From positions 1-21,334 of the forward strand of contig JAJDCV010000239.1 in the NCBI GenBank assembly GCA_029260675.1: a stretch of 21,334 nt of DNA, given 5' to 3'. The notes under the pieces were generated by a model. That model was not told the origin of the DNA and searched no databases. It saw only the letters and a program-made list of their open reading frames with translations. The stretch is from Phycisphaeraceae bacterium. Lineage in GTDB: Bacteria; Planctomycetota; Phycisphaerae; Phycisphaerales; Phycisphaeraceae. Of this stretch, positions 14,469 through 21,334 are shown piece after piece. Every line of letters begins with the position of its first letter. Within the stretch, counting starts at the first letter, position 1. The position numbers were made by a program, and so were the translations under genes.

Positions 14469-16057
14469 CACAGCTTCTCCTTAATGCGTTCTGCTTGATT
14501 CATCAGGCAACGTGTCGCGGCCCGCCCCGGCCCGGAATTGAGGCGTGATCCTAGCATACCCGCCACCAGGACGAGCAGGTCGTGGCACGAAGCCGGGGCG
14601 ATCCACCGGATCATCGGCAGATACAGCAGGCCTCCGAAGATGAGCACGATCAGCAGGCGATACAGGTCGGCTAAGGGCAGGTCGGGGACGGCGTAGGCCG
14701 CAGCGCACGCGGGGGCGAAAGCGAGCACGGCGGCGAGCGCGGGCCGGCCCAGGATGTTTATCGCGGTCGTCAGGCCGTAGCCCAGCGGTTTCAGGGCGAT
14801 GTACATCCAGGACACCCCAGCGAGGGTGCCCGCCGAAGCGACGACACAGGCCACCGCCCCCGTCCCGCCGTACCGCGAGGCGATCAGCGAGCCGGTGATG
14901 ACCGTAAAGGCGTAGCCGCCGGTCATCGCCAGGTACATCCCGAACCGGCCCTGCGCCTGGACCAGCGCGACGCACGGCCCGTGGAGGATACTGAATGCCA
15001 TCCCCACGCTGAGTATCGTGAACAGGGGGATCGCCGGTAGCCAACGGTCGTCGAAGAACAGGCGTAGCGCCGGGCCGGCAACCGCGGCCTGGAGGAAGCA
15101 GGCCGGCACCCCCACGATCGCCAGGACACGCGCGGCCTTGAGGAAGGCTTCGGTCTGGCGCCCCGGTTCGTTTTTAAGTTGACTCAGCGTCGGGAAGATC
15201 GCCTGCCGCATATTGATCGCCAGCAGCACCAGCGTGCTGGCCGAGAGGTTGTAGGCGAAGAAGTACTGGCCCACGACCGCGGGGGCATGGAACAAGCCCA
15301 GGGCGATGTAGTCACCCATGTTGATGACAAAGTAACTGGCGTCTCCGCCGAGGGTCTTCACGGCGTCCCCGATGATGTACCGCCAGCGCCGGATGTGTAA
15401 GGTCAGACGGACCGGGGGCCGGGCACAGAGCCACATCGCGATCGACATGCCCGCAAACGCGATCGGCTGAGGCAGGACGAAGCTGTAAGGCCCAAAACCG
15501 TATAAGGCGAATACGATGGTGAGCGCGGCCCGGACGGTGGCGTTGCCGACGTTGATCGTCGCCAGTGTTTGGAAGCGCATCTGCCGGAAGAGGTGGGCAT
15601 TCGGGACGACCAGGCTGGCCTGGACCGGCGCGCCCAGGGCGAGGATGGCGATCAGGCCGAACAGCCTCGGCTCGTCGTAGAACCACACCGCCACCATACC
15701 CAGCAGGAGCATCGCCACCCCCGCGGCGAATCCGCTTGTCAACGCCATCCAGCACGCGGGCGTCGCCCAACGTCGGAAGTGCGGGCGTTGAATCAGCAGT
15801 TCCTGGACCCCCGCCCGCATCAGCAGGTTGCCCAGGACCGTCACCGTGTAGGTCAGCCCGACCAGGCCAAAGTCCTCGGGCACCAGCAGCCAGGCGAGCA
15901 CAAGCTGGCTGGCAATCCCTACGAATTTTGTCGAGAACGTCTGCGCAAGCAGCCAGATAAACCCCCCCGCGGTGCGACGACCCAACGGCTGTGCGCTCTT
16001 GGCAGGCCCTTGTGTGGCTGACGGTTTTGTCTCGGGGGTGGAGGGTGTCGGGGGCAT
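14468..16057 (-). CDS. Wzx-like polysaccharide flippase (PST family)
   Basis: A 529-residue membrane protein with about 12-14 hydrophobic segments. It would flip the undecaprenyl-linked repeat unit to the outer face of the inner membrane. The N-terminal region, GRRTAGGFIWLLAQTFSTKF then AWLLVPEDFGLVGLTYTV and ELLIQRP, is the hallmark of the WzxC/RfbX-like polysaccharide transport group. A start at ATG 16055-16057 (MPPTPSTPETK) gives a short disordered tail before the first membrane helix; a TTG at 16102 is possible but adds nothing family-like. It overlaps the methyltransferase gene downstream. About 210 bp separate it from the SGNH hydrolase gene, so it could have its own promoter. Confidence 0.88.
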   Translation of the reverse strand: MPPTPSTPETKPSATQGPAKSAQPLGRRTAGGFIWLLAQTFSTKFVGIASQLVLAWLLVPEDFGLVGLTYTVTVLGNLLMRAGVQELLIQRPHFRRWATPACWMALTSGFAAGVAMLLLGMVAVWFYDEPRLFGLIAILALGAPVQASLVVPNAHLFRQMRFQTLATINVGNATVRAALTIVFALYGFGPYSFVLPQPIAFAGMSIAMWLCARPPVRLTLHIRRWRYIIGDAVKTLGGDASYFVINMGDYIALGLFHAPAVVGQYFFAYNLSASTLVLLAINMRQAIFPTLSQLKNEPGRQTEAFLKAARVLAIVGVPACFLQAAVAGPALRLFFDDRWLPAIPLFTILSVGMAFSILHGPCVALVQAQGRFGMYLAMTGGYAFTVITGSLIASRYGGTGAVACVVASAGTLAGVSWMYIALKPLGYGLTTAINILGRPALAAVLAFAPACAAAYAVPDLPLADLYRLLIVLIFGGLLYLPMIRWIAPASCHDLLVLVAGMLGSRLNSGPGRAATRCLMNQAERIKEKL

Positions 16058-16107
16058 CAGACGCGGGTGACATGCAATTTGAGCGTGGGCCGATCGGCAC
16101 AAGGCCA

Positions 16108-16201
16108 GTCGGGACCGACCCGACGGAGGCGATATCCATTGTACGGCTTAGGCGGATAGAAGGTTAGCCAAGTCGTTTCCGGACCGCATACGCAACTTGG
16201 C
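16108..16201. repeat. Inverted repeats upstream of the flippase gene
   Basis: GTCGGG/CCCGAC (16108-16113 with 16119-16124) form a tight hairpin. GCCAAGT/ACTTGGC (16167-16173 with 16195-16201) are 7-nt arms 21 bases apart. The spacer 16058-16266 has no gene. The arms could be an operator for the flippase gene or the 3' end of the SGNH message; no T-run marks a terminator. Confidence 0.3.
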
Positions 16202-16266
16202 CTTGGCCGCATGGCGAAACACGGACATTCACCTGCCGCAGAGTCATGGCAGCTTAGGCCTGCCGG

Positions 16267-17868
16267 TCACGAATCGTGTCGTTCAGTAGTTGTTCGTCGT
16301 CGGCCGGCGATCAGGGCCAGCCCCCCCGCGCAGGCAAGCATGAGCCCCCCGGGTTCGGGCACGAGCGCCAACAGCTCGGCCGGCGGCGGTGTGCCCGCGT
16401 TCCAGTTGTCCAGTATGACGTTCAGGTCTTCCAGACCCACGAACAGGTCCCGGTTGATGTCCCCAACCAAAGGCCCGACCAGGGGCGCCGACATGTTCCA
16501 TTCGCTCAACACCGCGTTGATGTCCTGGAGCCCGACGAACCCGTCGCTGTTAACGTCACCCAGATGAAACGACCCGGGGGGGACCGACGTGTTCCAGTTG
16601 CTCAACACGATGCTCAAATCTTTGATGCCCACGAAACGATCGCCGTCGAGATCGCCCGCGAGAAACTCAATAACGATTTCGTTGTTCCAGTTGTCCAGCA
16701 CCATGATCAGGTCTTCGACCCCTACGAAGCCGTCGAAATTCAGATCCCCGGGCTCGGACATCGCGGGGTGGATCAGATCAAACAGGAGGTCTGAGAAATA
16801 GATCCCGCCGTTTTCGCTGAGGTGCACCCCGTCGTCGAGGAACCCGTTACGCAACAGAAAATCCTTGGACCCCCCTAGCTCGTGGAGGTTGATAAATCCC
16901 GTGGATCGTTGGATAGCCACATCTTCCATCGCCTGGACCAGTTCCGGGACCACGCTGCCCCCCGTGTCGTAGCTGCCGATCAACAGGAACTTGGCGTCCG
17001 GCAGCTGCGTCTCGAGCCGATCGAGCAGCGCGTTGAGTTTCGGGGCGTAGGTGCTGCGTGTGTACATCTGGTCGTTCTGCCCCAGCCAGATCGCGACCAC
17101 CCCGGGCTGGATCAGCCCGAGTTGTTGATCGAACGTAAAGTCTCGATCCAGGAAGTTGTCGACACCCCAGCCCCCGTTTGCTGCGCGGTGCAACCGGATG
17201 CCGTTGTTCCCGGACCGGTTGTCCGCGCCCAGGATCGTGACCGGCCCGGTCCCGTCGGGCGTGAGATTGATCCGATGATCCGCACCCGCGAACGTGTAGG
17301 AGATCGTCCGGACCGCAGGCGTGGGTTCGTTGGTGTTCAGCGTGATGGAACCGCCCTCCGGCAGATCGAGCTGGATGCTGCCGCCCCCGGGCTGGGCCAG
17401 GTAGTGCAGGGTCATGCTCTGGGATATCGGATCGAACCGGGCATTGAATGGGAAGACGGGCAGGGGGGAATTGGCGCTGGACCACAACCCGTCGAGGCTG
17501 TGATGCGGCGTGGAGTCGTCGTTGATCTGCCCGAGGGTCCACGCGGGGGGATCGGAGTTGACCCCGTTGAACCCGGCCCCGGTCCACAGGCTGAACCCCT
17601 GGTACCCGTAGCCCCCATCGCCGAAGTAAAACTGCATCTTCGACCGCAGGTGCGGCAGGTAGCTGCCGTCCCTGAACGAGATGCTGTCACCCAGGAACAA
17701 GAAGTCGGCGCCCTGGCCCGATTCAAGCCGCTGGCGCTCCGCGGCAAAGGTCTGCTCCAGGTTCAGAAAGGGCGTGGCGTAGCAGGGCGTGACGGTGACG
17801 CACACCACCATCATGAGCAAGCTCGCGGCGGCACTCCGCTTCGTATTGAATCCCGTTGAACAGGCCAA
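16267..17868 (-). CDS. Secreted SGNH/GDSL hydrolase with four dockerin-like repeats and PEP-CTERM anchor
   Basis: A 533-residue exported protein. A signal peptide (about 8-31: NTKRSAAASLLMMVVCVTVT, then CYA) precedes an SGNH hydrolase: FLFLGDSISF (56-65; D61, S62), WLGQND (261-266) and DDGVHLS (345-351; D346, H349). About 200 residues separate the GDS and GQND blocks, more than usual. They include a beta-rich insert (about 150-235), as in carbohydrate or peptidoglycan O-acetylesterases of the Ape1 kind. Four dockerin-like calcium-binding repeats follow (374-490), then PEP-CTERM: VPEPGG (503-508), a hydrophobic stretch and GRRR. Exosortase would cut at PEP. TTG 17868 is the start that keeps the basic N-terminus of the signal peptide; ATG 17814 would lose it. 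It may remove acetyl groups from the cell's own polysaccharide (inference). Confidence 0.88.
   Translation of the reverse strand: MACSTGFNTKRSAAASLLMMVVCVTVTPCYATPFLNLEQTFAAERQRLESGQGADFLFLGDSISFRDGSYLPHLRSKMQFYFGDGGYGYQGFSLWTGAGFNGVNSDPPAWTLGQINDDSTPHHSLDGLWSSANSPLPVFPFNARFDPISQSMTLHYLAQPGGGSIQLDLPEGGSITLNTNEPTPAVRTISYTFAGADHRINLTPDGTGPVTILGADNRSGNNGIRLHRAANGGWGVDNFLDRDFTFDQQLGLIQPGVVAIWLGQNDQMYTRSTYAPKLNALLDRLETQLPDAKFLLIGSYDTGGSVVPELVQAMEDVAIQRSTGFINLHELGGSKDFLLRNGFLDDGVHLSENGGIYFSDLLFDLIHPAMSEPGDLNFDGFVGVEDLIMVLDNWNNEIVIEFLAGDLDGDRFVGIKDLSIVLSNWNTSVPPGSFHLGDVNSDGFVGLQDINAVLSEWNMSAPLVGPLVGDINRDLFVGLEDLNVILDNWNAGTPPPAELLALVPEPGGLMLACAGGLALIAGRRRTTTERHDS
16399..16749 (-). repeat. Four tandem dockerin-like repeats
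   Basis: Residues 374-395, 405-426, 437-458 and 469-490 each read GD-[LVI]-[ND]-x-D-x-FVG-[VIL]-x-D-[LI]-x-x-[VI]-L-[DS]-x-WN, an EF-hand-like calcium loop plus helix. Ordinary type I dockerins have two such repeats. The last is followed by NAGTPP, as in the protein at the right edge of the window. Confidence 0.85.
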
Positions 17869-18262
17869 GGGTTACCTAATTTTTGTATGCCGCTGCGCGG
17901 CATGGAGGGGCACGCACAGCATGCCCAGGGCTGGGGTCGAGCCGGCACCGTTAAACGGCAATGTGAATCATCCACCGGATATCACAAGTATAGAGATACA
18001 CTTGAAATAGGCAACTAAAATCCAGCGTAAACCGTCTTTACGGTCAGTGAATCATCGCTTCGTCGTCCCCGTCAGACCAGTCCTCTCCTGCGCCGGGGCA
18101 ATCGGAATCTGTGGGTATGGACCGCCTGCTTACCCAAACCCCCCAAACGTCTTACCGGTGGATGCTGCGTAACAGACACGGCCACAACGAAACGATAAGA
18201 TTGGGTTTTCAGGCGGCGGGGCACCTCGCCCGGATCGGTCGGATTCAAGGGACCCTTTCTTA
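17869..18262. other. 394-bp divergent spacer between SGNH hydrolase and VanZ-like genes
   Basis: No supported gene. It holds hairpin ATGCCGC/GCGGCAT (17887-17893 with 17897-17903), leader motif copy B (17935-17958), a duplicated hairpin-plus-GTGAATCATC unit (17947-17972 and 18031-18056), an AT-rich stretch (about 17980-18020), and the palindrome AAGGGACCCTT (18247-18257) just before the VanZ start. I see no certain -10/-35 pair. Confidence 0.5.
17935..18056 (+). promoter_or_regulatory. Leader motif copy B with duplicated hairpin unit
   Basis: GGTCGAGCCGGC (17935-17946) and TAAACGG (17952-17958) match copy A apart from a 5-nt insert. The stretch ACCGT-TAA-ACGG followed after 4 bases by GTGAATCATC (17947-17972) recurs as ACCGT-CTTT-ACGGT followed after 2 bases by GTGAATCATC (18031-18056), a second hairpin with a different loop. 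A repeated 10-mer after a matching hairpin suggests a protein-binding or RNA element. Confidence 0.4.
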
Positions 18263-19084
18263 GTGACGGATGATCACCCGACAATTACGCGCTTTTACAG
18301 GCTTATCCTGACATTGTATTGGTCGGCATTGATGGTCGGGTCGCATTGGCCCAGGCTTAAGCTGTTTCGACAGCCCGAGGACGAGCCGTTGCTCCAGGCG
18401 GACAAGGGGATTCATTTTGTGGCGTTTGCGGGGCTGACCTGGCTATTGATACGTGCGAGGTTTGCAGGGCGCGGCACGGGTTCGGCCCGGGCCGTGGTGG
18501 TGGCCGGGTGTGTGGCGCTGGTTTATGCAGGGCTCGATGAGTTGACCCAGGTGTGGGCCGACCGCGACGCGACGTTCAGCGATTTTGCCGCCAGCGCGAT
18601 CGGGGTCTTCTCGATCGTGGTGGTCTCCATGACCGGCCTGGCGAGTAGGCCCGAGCCCCGGGGTTTACGGGCGAAGCGCGTGACGGCTCTCCTGTTTGCA
18701 GTCGGCGTGCTCACCCTGTCCGTGGTGCCGGGGGTGACCCAGGTGATTCAATGGACGGCCGACCAGACGCATTGGCCCGAGGCGCGGATCGATCAGTCCT
18801 GGCACTTCCTGACCGCGGGGGCGATGACCTGGCTGCTGGCGCGGTCGTTCCCCGGGGGGGCTCATCGGCCTCGCCTGGGCGTGTGGGTGACGATTCTCGC
18901 CGTGGCACTGTCCGCGCCGATGATGGTGACAGCCCAGCGGCTCATGGAACGCGGTGTCGGCACGATCGACATCTACGCCCACGAGTTGGGACTCTTCGCG
19001 GCGCTTGGGATTTGGGCCCTTTGCTTAGCCCGCCGAGCACTGGACGCCGCTGACGCCCCCGGCCTCGCCGAACGAACTGAATGA
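18263..19084 (+). CDS. VanZ-like membrane protein with two related halves
   Basis: A 273-residue membrane protein starting at GTG 18263, with AAGGG 11 bases upstream. The first half has the VanZ-family signature: GSHWPRLKL (26-34), QADKGIHFVAFAGLTWLL (45-62) and DELTQVWADRD (92-102), then SDFAASAIGVF. The second half (about 140-255) repeats it in weaker form: DQSWHFLTAGAMTWLLAR (177-194), QRLMERGVG, and DIYAHELGLFAAL (236-248). VanZ proteins are known from teicoplanin resistance, but most members have no proven function. TGA overlaps the ATG of murJ (19081-19084), so the two are made together, which suggests a cell-envelope role. Confidence 0.82.
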   Translation: MTDDHPTITRFYRLILTLYWSALMVGSHWPRLKLFRQPEDEPLLQADKGIHFVAFAGLTWLLIRARFAGRGTGSARAVVVAGCVALVYAGLDELTQVWADRDATFSDFAASAIGVFSIVVVSMTGLASRPEPRGLRAKRVTALLFAVGVLTLSVVPGVTQVIQWTADQTHWPEARIDQSWHFLTAGAMTWLLARSFPGGAHRPRLGVWVTILAVALSAPMMVTAQRLMERGVGTIDIYAHELGLFAALGIWALCLARRALDAADAPGLAERTE

Positions 19085-20802
19085 GCGATCTCAACCACGA
19101 CACCCCGCCCCCGGATTTACCCCCGAACACCCCCTCGGTTGTTCCCCCGGACGCCCCGGCCACGACACCCGACACGCCGCGCTTCGTGGGGCACGCCGTG
19201 CTGGTCGCTGCGCTAACATTGATCTCACGGATCACCGGGCTGCTGCGCGACGCGATGCTGTTCGCCTCGTTTGGGCGCGGCCCCATCGCCTCGGCGTTTG
19301 TGATCGGGTTCATGGTTCCTAACCTCTTCCGCAGGTTGTTCGGCGAGGGTGCGCTGTCCTCCGCCTTCATCCCCGCCTACGCCGAGCTATCACGCAACGA
19401 TCCAAAGATCGCCCGGCGGTTCGCGTCCCTCTGCATCGCGCTATTACTGATCGTCACCGCCGGGCTGACACTGCTGGGCGAGCTGGGCTTGTGGTACATG
19501 AGCACTTTGGACGTTTGGACCCAGGACACCCTGCTGGCGATCCGGCTGACCATGTGGATGCTGCCGTACATGCCGTTGATCTGCCTGGTCGCGTTGATCG
19601 GCGGGGCGTTGCAGGTCCGTGGCAGGTTCGGCCCGCCCGCCGCGGCGCCGATCCTGCTGAACCTGATCATGATCGCCGCGATTGTTTTGGCGACCCATAC
19701 CCCGGCGGCCGGGGGCCTGAATGAACAGGGGCTGCGCAGCGCGATCCATATCGTCGCGGTCAGCATCTTGCTCGCAGGCGTGTTGCAACTTATCTGGCAG
19801 GTCGTCGCGCTGCTGCGAGTCGAACGGCTGACGGTTGATTTTTCATCCACCGCTAACCCACTGAAGAAGTTGCTCTGGGTCATGGGCCCGATGGTGCTGG
19901 GGCTGGCGGTGTTTCAGATCAACGCGGCCTTTGACACGCTGATCGCCTGGGGGTTTGCGCCTAAGGAAGGCGGCGCAGCGATGCTGTCGCTGTTCGGCCG
20001 GGAGATGGCGTACCCGATCCTGGATGCCGGGCAGGTTGTCTCATTGGCCGGGGCGCAACGGCTGTACCAGTTCCCGCTGGGCGTGTTCGGGATCGCGATC
20101 GCCACCGCGATCTACCCCGCCCTGGCACTCGCCGCCGCCGACCGCTCCGACCTGGGCAAAACACACTTCCGGACCACGCTGCACCACGGGCTGCGGTTGT
20201 CATTCTTCATCGGACTACCGGCGAGCGTCGGGCTGATCCTCGTGCGTGTCCCGCTGACCCGGGTGATCTTTGAGCACGGCCGATTCGACCTGCAAGACTC
20301 GCTGCGCGTCGCTGTCATCCTCGCCGGGTACGCCTCCGCCGTCTGGGCTTATTCGATGACCCACATCCTCACCCGCACGTTCTACGCCGCGGGCGATTCC
20401 AAAACCCCGCTGCGCGTCAGCGTGACGATGGTGCTCTTCAACCTCGCCCTGAACCTGACGCTCATCTGGCCTTTGGGCGCAGCCGGGCTCGCCTGGTCCA
20501 CCGCGATCAGCGCCGTCGCGCAGGTATTGATCCTGCTGCTGCTGGTCCGCAAGCACGCCGGACCGCCGGTGGACGCTTCTGTGTTGAAGGGCTGGGCCCG
20601 CACCGCGGCACTCACCATCGTGATGGCCGGCGCGCTTGGGCCGATGCTGATGCGTTACCCCGCACAAGACCAGACCTGGTCGGGTTGTGTGTTGCTGCTA
20701 AGCGTCATGGTAATCGTGGGCGCAGCGATCATTGTGACCGGCGGTTGGCTGACTGGCGCGGAAGAGCTGCGCTGGCTACGGCGCGGCCGATCCACGGATT
20801 AA
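19081..20802 (+). CDS. murJ: Lipid II flippase MurJ (MviN family)
   Basis: A 573-residue membrane protein that flips lipid II across the inner membrane for peptidoglycan synthesis. LISRITGLLRDAMLFASFGRG (47-67), then FVIGFMVPNLFRRLFGEGALSSAFIPAY, is the classic MurJ N-terminus, and about 14 hydrophobic segments follow. LYQFPLGVFGIAIATAIYPALA and FYAAGDSKTPLRVS are also family signatures. The first 35 residues are a proline-rich cytoplasmic extension (PPPDLPPNTPSVVPPDAP) not found in most homologues, making it longer than the usual 510-530. The ATG overlaps the VanZ stop by 4 bp. It ends 34 bases before the convergent gene, with no clear terminator between. Confidence 0.95.
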   Translation: MSDLNHDTPPPDLPPNTPSVVPPDAPATTPDTPRFVGHAVLVAALTLISRITGLLRDAMLFASFGRGPIASAFVIGFMVPNLFRRLFGEGALSSAFIPAYAELSRNDPKIARRFASLCIALLLIVTAGLTLLGELGLWYMSTLDVWTQDTLLAIRLTMWMLPYMPLICLVALIGGALQVRGRFGPPAAAPILLNLIMIAAIVLATHTPAAGGLNEQGLRSAIHIVAVSILLAGVLQLIWQVVALLRVERLTVDFSSTANPLKKLLWVMGPMVLGLAVFQINAAFDTLIAWGFAPKEGGAAMLSLFGREMAYPILDAGQVVSLAGAQRLYQFPLGVFGIAIATAIYPALALAAADRSDLGKTHFRTTLHHGLRLSFFIGLPASVGLILVRVPLTRVIFEHGRFDLQDSLRVAVILAGYASAVWAYSMTHILTRTFYAAGDSKTPLRVSVTMVLFNLALNLTLIWPLGAAGLAWSTAISAVAQVLILLLLVRKHAGPPVDASVLKGWARTAALTIVMAGALGPMLMRYPAQDQTWSGCVLLLSVMVIVGAAIIVTGGWLTGAEELRWLRRGRSTD

Positions 20803-20836
20803 CGCTGTCATGTTTGCAGACGATTAGATCGACCGG

Positions 20837-21334
20837 CTATGCGTCGTGTGCTTCGTCCCAGAGTCCAAGCGGGGCCTTCGGCTCATCCTGTCGCAGTGAC
20901 CAGGGGATGTAGCCTTGATTGCCCGGACCGGTACGAGCCGCCCTTCCTTGCGTTTGCGTCCATGCAGCCAGGCCGCCCCGGGCGTTATGTCCAAGATCCC
21001 GATTAGGCCGTTGATCGCTGCGGGGCCGTGTGGAGATCGAGCCGGACGCCGTCTCGGCGCCGTGTGTGATTCGCGCCCTCCGTCGGGTTATTGCTGCCTG
21101 TGTGGCCGTCATTGGCTCGGCTTTATCTGGCCCCGTCGGGTCGTGCTTATCTGCGACAACGGCCGCATCGCCCGTGGCAGACTGCTCGACCCGCACCTCG
21201 GCCACCGGCGGGGTGCCGGCGTTCCAGTTGCCCAGCACGGTGTTCAGGTCCGCGATCCCGACGAACCCATCACCGGACGGGTCACCCGCCAAAAGGTCAC
21301 CGGGGGTGACGTTCAGGTTCCAGTTGCCCAGCAC
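20837..21334 (-). CDS. C-terminal part of a secreted protein with dockerin-like repeats and an unusual tail
   Basis: The frame is open at the right edge and ends at TAG 20837-20839, with 166 codons seen. It enters within a dockerin-like repeat (LGNWN), continues with a complete one (GDPSGDGFVGIADLNTVLGNWN), then NAGTPP, exactly as in the SGNH hydrolase. Where that protein has its PEP-CTERM signal, this one has about 125 polar residues rich in Arg, Thr and Ala, with no membrane segment, ending LGLWDEAHDA. Codon use in the tail is unlike its neighbours (ATA, AGG, ACA, GGA and CGA are frequent), so it may be former non-coding DNA read after loss of the original stop. The enzymatic part, if any, is outside the window. 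Confidence 0.7.
   Translation of the reverse strand: MLGNWNLNVTPGDLLAGDPSGDGFVGIADLNTVLGNWNAGTPPVAEVRVEQSATGDAAVVADKHDPTGPDKAEPMTATQAAITRRRARITHGAETASGSISTRPRSDQRPNRDLGHNARGGLAAWTQTQGRAARTGPGNQGYIPWSLRQDEPKAPLGLWDEAHDA

Noticed and set aside
16268..16278. Palindrome CACGA-A-TCGTG
   Set aside because: It lies across the last codons of the SGNH hydrolase gene, is short, and has no T-run; probably chance.
17929..17950. GGGGTCGAGCCGGC resembling a tRNA T-arm
   Set aside because: No TTC in the loop, no acceptor stem, anticodon arm or CCA around it, and the same core recurs elsewhere as the leader motif.
17911..17958. CACGCACAG followed by AGCCGGC and TAAAC looks a little like the start of a c-di-GMP class I riboswitch
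   Set aside because: The GAAA tetraloop, the GGACGCAAAGCC strand and the second helix are not found, and copies A and C lack the CACGCACAG part. Kept only as a comparison to run.
17947..17960. Possible sigma-54 promoter (GG...GC) before the PEP-CTERM or VanZ genes
   Set aside because: The GG and GC doublets are 12 bases apart, not 10, and the flanking TGGCAC/TTGCA context is absent.
1..21334. CRISPR array, insertion sequence, prophage, tRNA or rRNA
   Set aside because: No regular short repeats with spacers, no transposase or integrase frames, and no RNA gene signatures were seen on either strand.

Overview
The window is GC-rich DNA with few clear Shine-Dalgarno sites, and it looks chromosomal. 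The best pointer to the host is a pair of secreted proteins with dockerin-like repeats of the form GDxNxDGFVGxxDLxxVLxNWN. One of them ends in a PEP-CTERM sorting signal. This combination is typical of Planctomycetota, probably the Phycisphaerae. That assignment is an inference from protein style; no rRNA or other marker gene is present.

Layout. 1-198 is the 3' end of a PII signalling protein gene (glnB/glnK), followed by a good intrinsic terminator. From 485 to about 16057 lies an exopolysaccharide or O-antigen type gene cluster arranged as alternating short operons. Leftward: WcaF-like O-acetyltransferase and WbuB/WcaI-like GT4 glycosyltransferase (485-2370). Rightward: a GT2 glycosyltransferase fused to a second WcaF-like acetyltransferase, then a third stand-alone acetyltransferase (2599-4706). 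Leftward: two tandem paralogous GT4 enzymes (4756-7132). Rightward: wecC, wecB and another GT4 enzyme (7631-11330). Leftward: a Wzy-like polymerase (11438-12760). Rightward: a secreted protein of unknown function (12863-13813). Leftward: a Wzx-like flippase coupled to a SAM methyltransferase (13836-16057). Next come a secreted SGNH hydrolase with four dockerin-like repeats and PEP-CTERM (leftward, 16267-17868), a VanZ-like protein overlapping murJ (rightward, 18263-20802), and the C-terminal part of a second dockerin-like protein running off the right edge.

How the genes fit together. WecB and WecC would make UDP-ManNAc and UDP-ManNAcA. Five glycosyltransferases would build a repeat unit, which three acetyltransferase domains and a methyltransferase could decorate. 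The Wzx-like protein would flip it and the Wzy-like protein polymerise it. The secreted SGNH protein has an enlarged, beta-rich insert that recalls polysaccharide or peptidoglycan O-acetylesterases, so it may trim acetyl groups outside the cell (inference). No priming glycosyltransferase, Wza/Wzc export genes or exosortase lie in the window, so the locus must be completed elsewhere.

The least expected signal is in the spacers. A motif GAGCCG, a variable gap, then TAAACGG occurs on the + strand in three divergent spacers (2413-2436, 7321-7335, 17940-17958). In two of them a hairpin with the same GGGCCG/CGGCCC stem follows. This could be a shared leader RNA or operator for the polysaccharide genes. 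I could not match it to a known riboswitch.
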